Shown here piece after piece: positions 53,650 to 64,000 of a stretch of 64,000 nucleotides of DNA. The translations under genes and the position numbers were made by a program. The notes below the pieces were generated by a model. The model worked only from the letters and a program-made list of their open reading frames with translations, searched no databases and was not told the origin of the DNA. The stretch spans positions 10,819,491 through 10,883,490 of the forward strand of contig OY744616.1 of the NCBI GenBank assembly GCA_963556255.1, read 5' to 3'. Within the stretch, counting starts at the first letter, position 1. Each line of letters starts with the position of its first letter. This DNA is from Allolobophora icterica. Taxonomy: Eukaryota > Annelida > Clitellata > Crassiclitellata > Lumbricidae.

Positions 53650-54030
53650 TCTTTAGTTTTCTTAATTTTTGTGTTGGCATGCAAGTACAGTGCGTGTGTG
53701 TAATGCGTATGACTGACGGATTAACGATCATCATTGTGATCAGTTCAAATGCACAGATATTATGCAATAAAATGCAACTGTCTTTGATATTGTCCTGCTT
53801 CTAAAATTTAAAAGTGTACACGACCATACGACAAAGCATCGATGGCACTGTGCAATTACTGTGCGTGAAGTACGCGCTCAAGAATCATACACACTTGTTA
53901 CACAGTAATCCCCTCGCAGGAGGCTCAAACCCATTCATAACCTTCGCGCTAGGCCTAAAAGCAAATACTCTAATTATCTAATAAACCGACTACTCACAAG
54001 AAGCAGTCTTCTGGCAATATGACTGGCCAT
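52784..54030 (-). CDS. macin-family antimicrobial peptide precursor (87 aa, two exons)
   Basis: Exon 1 is 53998-54030 (MASHIARRLLL) with donor GTGAGT. Exon 2 is 52784-53014 with acceptor CTGCAG. Both join in phase 0. Residues 1-30 form a signal peptide: basic MASHIARR, hydrophobic core, then VDETSA before the predicted cleavage. The mature peptide starts GCYEDWSRCTPGTS and ends RRCFCY, 57 residues with eight cysteines and a basic C-terminal half. GC[YFW]E-WSRC, NNKCK-LG-RGGKC, DSP and LPNN are the macin signature (hydramacin, theromacin, neuromacin, mytimacin), a knottin-like fold with four disulfides. Known macins are secreted, kill bacteria and in leech aid nerve repair. The peptide ends soon after the last CFC, as hydramacin does, and lacks the longer C-terminal extension of theromacin. 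Neighbours are VLIG genes, also innate-immune. Exon 1 is short, so its choice rests on the phase, donor and signal-peptide fit. Confidence 0.88.
53165..53343. repeat. (TA)n and (TG)n microsatellites in the macin intron
   Basis: TA runs at 53165-53182 and 53229-53275, then TG/TC runs to 53343. Further short TA runs at 53537-53556 and 53622-53650. The rest of the 983-bp intron shows no feature. Confidence 0.9.
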
Positions 54031-54487
54031 AGCTGCAGGATAAGTCTCACAGCTGAAGTCAGTTCGCAGTCAGAGAATGTGAAATTCGAAATCTTAAAAC
54101 AGTATCAGAAGAAACATTGTTGCTACGTGTAAGAAGGTAAATGAAAAGTGTTGCCCAGCAATGCAAGAATTACAGATTAGTCCGTTTGTTCTTATAGTTG
54201 ACAGAAATGTTTTCCAGTTCCTTAAGTTAGTCTAAGATATAAGATATAAGAATTTACTACCTACATTCGTTTTATAGTAGTACCTCGTAGACAGAGTTGG
54301 ATATATAAAATTTTAATGGGGAGTCATTTTTAAATATGAAATTGCAATGAGTTTGGAGTTCGATAGAAATTCGTTGGCCTACGGGTTTAGAAATCTCACA
54401 TTTTACTCACAATTGAGGTCTGGACAAGTTTAGTAACTGCAAAACAACCACGGTTTATTCTGCCATTACCATAAGTGAGCGCAGTTT

Positions 54488-54570
54488 ACTGTTGCTGTGG
54501 CCCCAGATTCTGGAACTCCTTTCCGGCAAAGGTTCGTTCTGCAAAGTCGGTGTAGGATTCGACTCTGCTT
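54488..54570 (+). mobile_element. LINE reverse transcriptase C-terminal remnant
   Basis: The plus strand encodes GPRFWNSFPAKVRSAKSV, the conserved tail of CR1/L2-like elements. Orientation is opposite to the adjacent fragment at 54800-55265. Confidence 0.65.
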
Positions 54571-54799
54571 AGTAGCGACCATCGAGGAGTGCTAGACAAA
54601 ATTCTCGGGATGTTAGTCTACGAACAGCACCTTTTAGGAATGTTTGTTCAACTGGAGAAAGACAGACGGAATAATAGACAAAGTTACGCGACAGATGGAA
54701 TAACAGACGGAACATCGTTGGTAAATTGCAGGAGGTAATTAGGTAATTGATGCCTAATACGAAATAATAATACTAATAAAATTAAAGTTTCTTTGCAAT

Positions 54800-55265
54800 A
54801 CAAGTCAAATGTCCATGCCAAGTTATATGTTGATCCACATAAACACCGAGAAATTTGGACAATGTTCCCTTATTATCTGTAGTTTTTCGCAAACCTTCCT
54901 TTTGGGGGTAATTTACGACGTGAACGAAATAATATAAATTTCTCTTATCTTTTTAGTCCTGTGAGCGATAGTCCTAGAACCTGCCGGTATACAGCATCTA
55001 TTGTTATATCGATAACGTTTGAAAAACGCAAGCTTCTGAATAAACATTCAATGTGCCATTCTTTGGCCATGTCCAATATCATTTATAGGCAATTCATAAG
55101 TCACGTCATTTCTCACAGAAAACCCTACACCCCGTTACCGCGGTTTCTACATCTATGAACAAAATTGCAACCTGAAATTGAAAGTATAGCTCAGTAGGCT
55201 ATAAAAGATCAAGCCAAGTTTCTGTGATTGCAAGCACAGTTACCTTAACCTGACTCAATAGCAGT
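54800..55265 (-). mobile_element. LINE fragment with endonuclease and reverse transcriptase pieces joined
   Basis: The minus strand shows VLAITETWLDLL (55255-55205), an endonuclease-domain motif, then NFVHRCRNRGNGV (about 55165-55125), then LSKFLGVYVDQHITWHGHL (about 54870-54805), a late reverse transcriptase segment. The expected ~1.5 kb between endonuclease and late RT is missing, so it is internally deleted. Confidence 0.72.
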
Positions 55266-55619
55266 TGTATATCAGGCAATTTTTAAAGTATACTTCTGTA
55301 GTTCAGGTGCGTAACAGAAGGACCATACCTGTAATGCGATAGATAAACAATTAAGGCAACTTCTTGCATGGACTTGTAATCATTGGAGCAGCTTCCATTC
55401 GCAGGTATAGGTTTTTAGTCGCACAAAATACATACACTGACCCAAACCCTAAGCCCTAATCGACCCTCACGACGCCTACCCTGACAATGACCGACCCTCA
55501 CGGTGCAAAGATTAAATTTATTCACGTGACATGTTTTAGCCAATAGCGTGACGGGCGTCCATTAAGTCCCTCGGTTTCGGCTAACGTCCGAGGCTGATCA
55601 AAATCCATATACTGGGGGC

Positions 55620-55975
55620 CAGGGACGTAGCCAGACTTCAATTCAAGAGGAGGCGTATACTGCTTATCAAAACCTTTCATCCACAGAAAATTTTCATACT
55701 TTTTTGGGAATTTCTTCCACAGAAAATGTTATGACCTTTTTGGGAATTTCTTCTTCCACACAAAATTTTCATACTTTTTTCAAATTTCATCTTCGAAAAA
55801 AGTTGATGACCTTTTTAAGACATTCGTCCCACTTTTTTACTGCAAGAGGAGGCAACATCCACCTCTCATGGGCTGTACTTCAGGATAAAGGACTATAACC
55901 CATGGAAAATTTAGGAATCTTGAAATCCAAGAGGAGGCAAATGCCTCCTCTTGCCTCAATGTAGCTACGCCTATG
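55620..55975. mobile_element. hAT-like MITE, GGCGTAGC family, inverted full copy
   Basis: 356 bp, ends CAGGGACGTAGCCAGACTT / GTAGCTACGCCTATG, with perfect 8-bp duplication CTGGGGGC (55612-55619 and 55976-55983). It has internal tandem copies of a TTTTCATACTTTTTTG-like motif. Confidence 0.92.
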
Positions 55976-56222
55976 CTGGGGGCTGGGGGCAGATCATCCG
56001 CTGATGTTGTAGTTTTAAAATCATCTTCTTCAATGTGATTGAACGGGAAAATATTAATATTCAATTTATGAAATCCATTGCATTTCAGATAGAGGCTTAG
56101 AGTAAAATATCATAAAACAATCTTATGTGATCGATTAAAAAATGCGCGATTTTCAGAACTAAGCTCAGTAATTCCTTAATATATATTATTTCTAGTAAAA
56201 TATTACCTTAAAAGATTTAAAA

Positions 56223-57112
56223 CAGGCATGGGCAACTTCTTTTAACAGAGGGCCGCCCTAAGATTTCAAGGGCAGCTCACGGGCCGTATGCCAATCGCGG
56301 GCTAATATTTGCAGATTTATTTGCCTCAGAAACTGATACAATTTTAATTTTATTCAAGCTAAATATTGCGGGATTACCTTCACGGTTAAACTTAAAGTTT
56401 AAAGTAAATGAAAATAATTTTTATTATGAAAACATATTTATCCTAATACCTACCGTCCTAAACTACAATAAAAATATGTTTAAATTTCTTCAGTTTCTAA
56501 AATATATGAACCTGTCAGTCTGTACGTTGTATCTGTTTGATAATATTTAATTACTAATGTGAGATCTGACACTTCTTTCACGGCACAAATCCGGAATGTT
56601 TGCTTTAATGTTCGAAGTGGCAATTCAAAGTTCATTGGAAAGATTGTCATCGTTTAGTCTGCATCTATTATTTTTTGCATTTTGTTAGTTTATGCATCGT
56701 TGAGAAGAACTTTTCACAAATATAAGTTGCGAACCTACCCACACTGTGGTCATGTTTCATGCAGAGAGTCATTACATTGATGACCGAGTATTAAACTGGT
56801 TGACTAGACTAGAGGCCGGCTTCTTAATAATGTCGGTCTAACTCCGTCACTGCTCGTACTCTGGCAGTGCCAGTCCCAAGTCTGAATAAGGGAGGAGGGT
56901 GACGCTAATGATCTTTGCTATCACATAGTGTCGTTGAACTGAAACTACTAATGTCGGCCTACTTACAGAAATCCAGACATTCATGTAGGGCCGGATTAAA
57001 GGTTCCCAAGTGCCAAGTACAATGCTTATTTAAAGACTTATCAAGGGCCGGTCCAAAGGTCCCCGGGGGCCGGACCCGGCCCGCGGGCCGTATGTTTTGT
57101 TGCCCACCCCTG
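56223..57112. mobile_element. hAT-like element with CAGG..TGGGCAAC ends, 890 bp
   Basis: Ends CAGGCATGGGCAAC / GTTGCCCACCCCTG, with perfect 8-bp duplication ATTTAAAA (56215-56222 and 57113-57120). Subterminal GGGCCGTATG occurs on both sides. This end type is common among animal hAT elements. No transposase frame remains. Confidence 0.9.
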
Positions 57113-57286
57113 ATTTAAAACATGCCTGAAACAAAACTCATCATCATTGTAGGCCCTATTGTATATTCGTTTCGATCCTTTCGCTCTCCCTCTGCTTAGA
57201 AATACGAAATATGCAGGTAGAAACCATTTCCAGGTCATAACAAAACAGCCAGGATGTTTCACCAATGCTTTTAAATTATTAAGCAG

Positions 57287-57827
57287 CAGTTTGATTCTCG
57301 TTAACGATAACGCTAACGAAAATGTTCGTTAACGAAAATAAAATTATTTCGTTAGCGATAACTATAACATAACTGTAACTAAAAAATAGCATTAGCCTAA
57401 CTATAACTATAACTATAACGAAAATAACATTATCGAAAATTCATAGTTATTTTCGTTAAAAAACAAAAAAGTTGATTGATTGATTGAAAAGTGTAATATC
57501 GACAAACATGAGAACATGAAAGTGCGCTACAACTAATAGCCTATGTTCGCTTTGAATGTCGGTGAATATGGAGCGTCGTGTATTCAAAGTCTTTCGTAGC
57601 TCTATGCAAATTGTGTAACGCGTCTTCATATCAGTGTGATTCTCGTTAACGATAACGGTAACGAAATGTTTTCGTCAACGAAAATAAATGATTGCGTTAA
57701 CGATAGGCCTACTATAACTGTAACAGAAAATAATACTAACTATAACTGTAACGATAACTAAAATGAAAAACCATTAACTATAACTGTAACTGTAATTAAA
57801 ATACAATCTGTAAGGAGAATCACACTG
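57287..57827. mobile_element. putative hAT-like MITE with GTTAACGATAACG repeats
   Basis: 541 bp, ends CAGTTTGATTCTCGTTAACG / GGAGAATCACACTG, flanked by TTAAGCAG and TTTAGCGG (6 of 8). The left end is repeated at about 57638 (CAGTGTGATTCTCGTTAACG), suggesting a nested or duplicated copy. The interior is rich in TAACTATAACTGTAACG. Confidence 0.65.
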
Positions 57828-57889
57828 TTTAGCGGTTAGAAAATAAGTAGCCTAACAGAATTGTACAAATTTTAATAATGTGCATGGCT

Positions 57890-60800
57890 TTAGTCTTTAA
57901 CGCTGCGTATTGCAGCCAGAATATCTTGTAGCTTTACGTATGTGCGATTTTTATGCCATTCTGAAGCCAGTCAGCGCTTATAAGGCCTGTTAGATATATC
58001 TTCATGTAGTTCTTGAAGAAACCAATGCATCATTTTATTAAACTTCTTTGTAATATGCCTGTCAAATTTCCAGTTTCCATAATGCTTGGTCTTTAACACA
58101 CCCCATTTGACAATTTTATTGCCAAGCGCCGGAACAATGACCTCTTCGTAGTCAGGAATTTCATGACAACTTCGATGTTCAAGATATCGAGTCCTTCCTT
58201 GTTTGACATGGATTCCTATCAAACCGTTCGGCTGATGGCAGGAGTAATGTTTTCGGAATTCACCCTCATCCTCCTGGTGACCTCGAGAACCCCAGCAAAG
58301 AGCTCCACACCACGGACATGACTCAGTGCATCCTAAACAATTCATTACTTCAGTGTCTTCTGAAGCATGTCCATAACTGACTGATTCATTTTTGCATGTC
58401 TTGGAAAAAGTTTTTAGTTTGCGTGTTATGCTGTCTCGATATGACGCGAAGTTCTCTTGTGATTTGACTTCACTGTCACTGCTCTCATCTTTTGCACTTG
58501 CATGATATGCTTCTAAGAAACTGTCAAGTTCTTCTGAGCTATTTGCATTGTTTAGCTCTTGAAGAATATGTTTAATTTCTCGAGTCAAAGTTTGTTCATA
58601 GATGTTTTGAACCTTTTCTTTTGAGTATATTGATTATATCTTTTGCTTGAACCACTTTTCTACTGATTCTTGTGGATTAATAAAGTGTGCAATGGCTTGT
58701 TTTTTCTCTCCATCCTTGACTTCTAGAGCCAATTCTTCAAAATATTGCAGTCGCACTTTTTCGCTGTTGGTTGTCCAGACATGATCAAGAATCGACTTAA
58801 TTTTGCCTCTGTATGCAGCCTTTCTTGCTCTTTCTTTGACTTCTTCAATGATATAGCCTGCTTTTACGTATCCATCGGATGCACTAGAAAATCCATGCTC
58901 AAGTCGTGTTTTGATCTCTTCCGTATAGAGGTTTTCTTTCCCATGCAATATTATGCTGGGATCATTTTGACGATCCCAAATTTCTTGGATAATTTTCATT
59001 TTCCTTATAAATACACCTAATACATAGAGAATCACAGTGTATTTGTACTCTTGTAACAACTTTACCTTATTATTCGTTTCATAGTTCTGGAACATATCAG
59101 GAATGTTATTCTTGATGGACACTATCATTCCTGCTTCAAATTTCATACCAACTTCGAAGCATTGAGAATTGAAACTGGTCAGTAAAGCTGCTACAAAGGA
59201 CTGAACTTTGTGAACCAGATGCGAGCGCTTGTTTCTACTTAATGGTTGATTTTGAGTACTAAGAAATGAGAGAGCAGGCCCTGTTGCTGGTTGACTTTCT
59301 AAAATTTTAGGTTCCTCTTCTTCTAAACCCATTCGCATATCTTGACAAATATCCGGATAAATATCTCCATACTCTGCTTGTACAGCTTTTTCAATATCTT
59401 CCATTAAAGGTTCATCTGTGTCTTTTGAAGATACACTGTCTTTAACTCGTGTCCAAATCCTTTCTGAAGTTTTAATTTTCTCTTCTTCACTAAACTTTCC
59501 ATCTGGCTTTTTCCCCAATTCGTCTTTCAGCTCTTGTGTAATCAGGTGGGAAACATTGAAAAACAACCATTCCGGAAGATTGAGCCATCAATGATCTGTT
59601 TGAGTAGTTTTAACTCACTATTCAGATTGTTTCTTATGCATCTGTCAATTGTTTCTTTTAAGTCATGTTCCCAGTCAGTGCCTTCTATCTCCCCAAAAAG
59701 TTCTTGCTGCATTTGACAAAGGCTTTTACAACTCTCGTCTTCATGTGTACATCCATGTGGTATACTTTCCAGTTCGGAATTCATGTCTCTTGTTATGTTT
59801 TCACGAAGGCTTTCTAGTTTATTTCCTTGTTTACTGATTTTATTCGAGATTATATTGTCTCTGTGAAATCTGAACGCTTGACCCACTGTTTCTTTGATTT
59901 TTGCAACCTTTTGTCCAAAATATAAAAAGTCTGTGATGTGTTGTGCACTTTTAAAATTTAGAGCGAACTTCTCTTTTGTCACAGAGTGCCAGTAATTTTC
60001 AGTGAGTTGAAACCATCGTTGAAAAGGAAGTATACATGTTGAATCTCTGGCTCTGTTCAAAAGTATTTTGTACAAATTTGCCACATCTGCATGATATGAT
60101 TCAGATGGAGGGGCATGAACAGATGAACCATCCTTGAAAGCGCTAAACTGCTGAAACATGTCTGTGCGCTCAATTCCGTGTATAAGTTCTGTCAAACAAG
60201 CATTCCGGGTAGCACCAAGTTGAACATCACGTTTGTGTACAAGGTCAAAAGCACGCTTAATTGCATCGATAAACTTACGCTTTGCTTTGTCCAGTCTTAT
60301 TAGATCTCTGTCCTGTAAATGCTGTACTACTAACATATCCGGTTTAACATCTGCTTCACGTAGACGAGCCATCGTTACAATGACAATCTGCAAAATATCT
60401 GTAATCTGTGTTAGATCTTCACCGAGAACATTGACAATTGTCAAATTGCTCAAACCCATAGCAAATGTTGCTAGGAGACGATCTTTGCGACTTGCATCCG
60501 GATCATTCATTTTCTCAGATGATGCAAGACCTTCAGTGTCAATTAGAATAATAGCGTCATAACTGTGTTCTTTTCTTAGATCCTCGTCCAGAAAAATCAT
60601 TCTCATGTAAAGGCCACGGCTGCAACGTCCAACAGAAACAGCAAATCGACAAGAAAAAAGCGCATTAAGCAGAGTCGATTTACCAGAAGATTGTAAACCT
60701 ATGATGCTTATCACAAACACACGCAGATTTGGGTGCAACACTTCAACTTGCCTAAGGATGGCTCTCAACCAGTTGATTGGTATTTCACCCGTATCTCCGT

Positions 60801-63800
60801 TCAGAATTTCTATCGCTTGCCCTTCAAGAAGGAGGGTTGCATAGTGCTTTGGAAGCTCCAAGACTCCACTGCTATCAAGCCTGTCCCTGCTATAGTGGCC
60901 GAGTGCTATTTGATGAATGTGACAAAATACGCGAAAGAAATGTTCGATACCCAAATTTGCATCCTCAACTTGTGTCGTTTGTTTCTGCAATTTGTTTTTT
61001 AAATATTGAATGCGGTCCTTGTGAGCACCCTGCTCATTTGCTTCTGTTTGAGCGTTTATTTTGGTATGAGTTTCACATTCGTGCAAAGATTTTCGGGTCT
61101 CAGTGACTCTGAGATGTGGACGTATTGATTCTGAAGACGATATTTGTGAAAGTTCTGTTTCCAGATAGGAGAATGCTTTTTTCAGTTCAATTCCTATTGA
61201 ACTGTTGAGCAGTCTCACTGCGAAGCCGACAATCTTTTTAAGGGTATCATTAGCCTTCCATCCGTCGTAACCTTCTAACAAAAAGGTTTCCATGCACTTT
61301 TTCGTCTCAACACAAGTGACTTTGCTAACTTCTTTGGCAAGTTGCTGCGCCTCATCAGTTGCTGCAACCTTTGCAAAGCGTAAAGACTTTATAAGATCAG
61401 CAGTCGCTACATCTTGTATAGAGGAGGTAATTTTCTCTTTACTATGTGTCAAGGCCCTTTTCAGTAATTTTCTTAGCTTATTCTTTGTAATTTCGTGTGT
61501 TAAATCATGTGTCGAAATCATCTGAAGATCTTCCTTCTTATAATCTAATGGATCAACCTTCACGAATGTGGTGGGTTTTCCTTTAATTTGAGATGTTAGC
61601 TTATCCCATTTCTGACGCATATCCTCTTGCGGCATCAAGAAGACGAGAAAACCGAACGTAAATTTCTTCAGATAACTTAGGATGTCTAAATGTTTTGTTG
61701 CCTCGCCGTGCATATTTGCCAAAAGAACAATTTCGTTCTTGTGACTAGCATAATGGGCTTTCAGTATTAGTGTCCAAAGCGCGCTGTTGCATGTCTCTTC
61801 CGTAAGCCATGCGAACTCAACAGTACCATCGAGGGTGTGTGGTTGCACTCTTTCTTCTCCTGATTCGCCGTATGCAGAAAAAAAGTTCACATCAACCATT
61901 AACTGATTCAGCAGTTGACTTTTTCCGGGTTTGTGCGTGCCAAGACGGATGGCTACCACCAATCGAAATGGACTCGAAAACAAATGATTTTCCACTATGT
62001 GGCCGACCGTCTTGGTATATCCTTTCTCTTTGCAACGGTTTCCATTAGCAAGCCCTTGATTCTCGTTCACGTCAGCAGTCTCCCATCTGATAACGAGGTT
62101 TTTCAATAGCGGCACAGTGATGATGTGTTTGTTTTCCTGCAGAAAATCTGGCACTATCAATGGCAAAGGCATAGGAAATTTAGACACGACCCTTAAAATG
62201 TCACGTGTTACAAAACAGTCGGCAGCATTTATTAAATACGCAAAAATGTCCAATCTTGTCACAGAATGCGCAGGAACTGTAACTTGGTCAGGGACTAAGG
62301 ATAAGATAGGCCTACACGGATCTTCGGAAAACCTGTCTTCTTCAGTAGGCCTACTGCTGTGGTTTGTTTCTGAAATTCTTGAAAGTATGAAGGGCTTCAG
62401 AATATTTCCATTCCACATTTTTATCTCCTGCAGGATGTATGGTACAAGTGACAGCAAGAGAGACATGTTGCTTTCTGCACTTATGACTGGTTGAGGGATA
62501 ATGCTTTTCACAGTCATGTATTCTTTATCGGTTATAAATCGAAAGTGGTTTCCAAAAATCTGCCTGAATTGGGGACAAACTTCTTTATCCGCAAAACTGT
62601 CCAGTGGCTCATTGTGCTGAGTGATTGGCATTTTCGAGAAAACTAAATCGAAGTCCACTGCATGAGCCAAAGATTCTTTTGACTTTACACTTTCTGTTAG
62701 ACAACGAAGAGCTGACTTTACTTTGTCCATATCCCACTCCATTTCAATTAAGTTGCGTTCTGAATTCCATTCAGGCAGCGTCAGTGATTCACATATTTCA
62801 CGTTGTAATTGTTCATTCTCTCTAAGAGAATCTCTAAGAGTTTTTTTAAAGTCGCGTGGGATCTGTTCGAAAAGTTCAACAATGTTTTGAAAAAAGTCTG
62901 TGACGTCTTTCACAGTTTTCAACTTTATTGTAAATATGTTGAACCGTTCATCCAATTTTACCTTAATTTTTTCTGGAAATGCTTCTTTGTTTTTCGTTCT
63001 CTGCAGCCATTCCCAAAGAGCTCTGAATACAAGAGCATTTCTCTCACTTTCAATGCACGTTTGCACTAAAAATTGCCAATGGGAATTCTTCCATAATGCT
63101 TCGATTTGTGTTTCATCAAGCGTACTCGAAACGGACTGAATTATCTTTTGTAACGCCTCGCAGTCAGTCAAACTGGTTAATTGTCGAAGGCCCTCATATA
63201 GTAGACGCAACCCTATCCCGTGTTTGTAAGTGCTGACTGAGTGTAGCAGTAAATAAGGCTGAAAGTCTTTGGCATAATTTGTAATCCGAGTAATCAGAGT
63301 TTCCTGAAAAATCTTCGAGGTGCAGTATTCTTTAACTAGATCAATTAAGGTCTCTTGTAATGACTCTTTGAAGTGACTACGTTTTTGCATTGCCAGACCT
63401 ATATGCGACGGATCACCGGAAAGAAAAGATCGTAACACAATGAGAAATTTCTCAACAACGTTGTTGGTCTTTGTCTTCATAAAAACTTGGTTTTCAACTG
63501 CTTGCACATGCCTCAGAGGTTCCAACCGACTCATTACAGCCAAAGCATAGTTAGCTCGTTCAGGATAGAGGCAATTCTGGAGTTTTTCAGGAGAAAGCAT
63601 TGTCAAATCATTACCGTTTGTTTTAAGTAACTGATGCTTCACATATAAGACATCCAAGTTGTCCAAGCATATCACCTGTAATCGGCTCTCTTTAAAGATC
63701 ATCAAAAGAGGAGCTTCGTTCAAATCAGAAAAGTCAAAATTATAAGCCACCCACCTCGCATTTGGTAGATGTTTGCCAAAATTTTCCCATTTGCTCAGAA

Positions 63801-64000
63801 ATTCCAAATCTGTGTCCGGTGCGTTTATTGGCAAACAGAAGACAAAACTAGAGTCGTCTGTGGCTGAAATATGTTTTCGGAGGTCTGCTGTTGAAACTGC
63901 GCAGTATAGATTGTTGTAAGAACTTCGAGCATGAACTATTTGCGATACAAGGCGATCGAGATCGCAAGAATTTTCCTTATTTACGTAAAGACGAATTGCT
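57890..64000 (-). pseudogene. VLIG/GVIN-type giant GTPase copy 3, broken, runs off right edge
   Basis: Homologous to copies 1 and 2 from about residue 600 to the C-terminus. The frame is open from the window edge (64000) down to about 59545, including the first P-loop GTHKPGKS (61918-61941), the G domain GLQSSGKST (about 60680) and DTEG. A one-base frameshift follows at about 59545-59560 (CFSMFPT then stop, where copy 1 has CFSEFSHLI), then a TAA at 58634-58636 replacing a Glu codon, then a second frameshift near 57965-57985 that ends the reading after HEDISNRPYKR. The final ILAAIRSVKD is still present out of frame before TAA at 57890-57892. Relative to copy 2 about 98 codons are lost in frame near 63370-63395. 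Upstream of the G domain it is closest to copy 2, downstream to copy 1. The clean remaining frames suggest recent loss. Confidence 0.9.

Overview
The window is nuclear DNA from an invertebrate animal. It has spliced genes with GT/AG introns, an RNA polymerase II subunit of animal type, a macin antimicrobial-peptide gene, animal-type very large GTPase (VLIG/GVIN) genes, CR1/L2-like LINE fragments, a tRNA-derived SINE and many DNA-transposon MITEs. I cannot name the species. Macins are known from cnidarians, leeches and molluscs, and VLIG-like genes occur in several invertebrate phyla, so I leave the phylum open. All recognised host genes lie on the minus strand.

Region 1 (1-11106): the 5' two thirds of POLR2B, the second-largest RNA polymerase II subunit. 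Fifteen coding exons, 773 codons from the second Met, can be joined with every splice phase consistent. The gene runs off the left edge. Its introns hold a hAT-like MITE, a SINE, several minisatellites (one a 15-bp array open on both strands) and a LINE remnant.

Region 2 (11107-16235): intergenic. It holds a 68-bp perfect tandem duplication, a composite tetranucleotide block of about 230 bp, four hAT-like MITEs with 8-bp target-site duplications, a hairpin and a CpG-rich patch that could be a promoter.

Region 3 (16236-41358): two intact, intronless VLIG-type giant GTPase genes of 2702 and 2698 codons in the same orientation, separated by about 9 kb of transposon-rich DNA. Each protein appears to have a stonustoxin/MACPF-like N-terminal region, a helical middle, a first P-loop domain resembling the URGCP/GVIN 'RLG..xKSxxLN' segment, the VLIG G domain with GLQS(S/T)GKST, a long helical part and a C-terminal Cys/His module.

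Region 4 (41359-57889): a LINE, two inverted Harbinger-like MITEs, an 85-bp near-perfect palindrome, duplicated intergenic blocks with interferon-response-like motifs, more hAT-like MITEs, and a two-exon macin gene (52784-54030).

Region 5 (57890-64000): a third VLIG copy, broken by two frameshifts and a stop and running off the right edge. It is a mosaic: gene-1-like downstream of its G domain and gene-2-like upstream.

Taken together, the right five sixths look like a tandem innate-immunity locus (giant GTPases plus an antimicrobial peptide) that has been expanded by duplication and gene conversion and heavily invaded by non-autonomous transposons.
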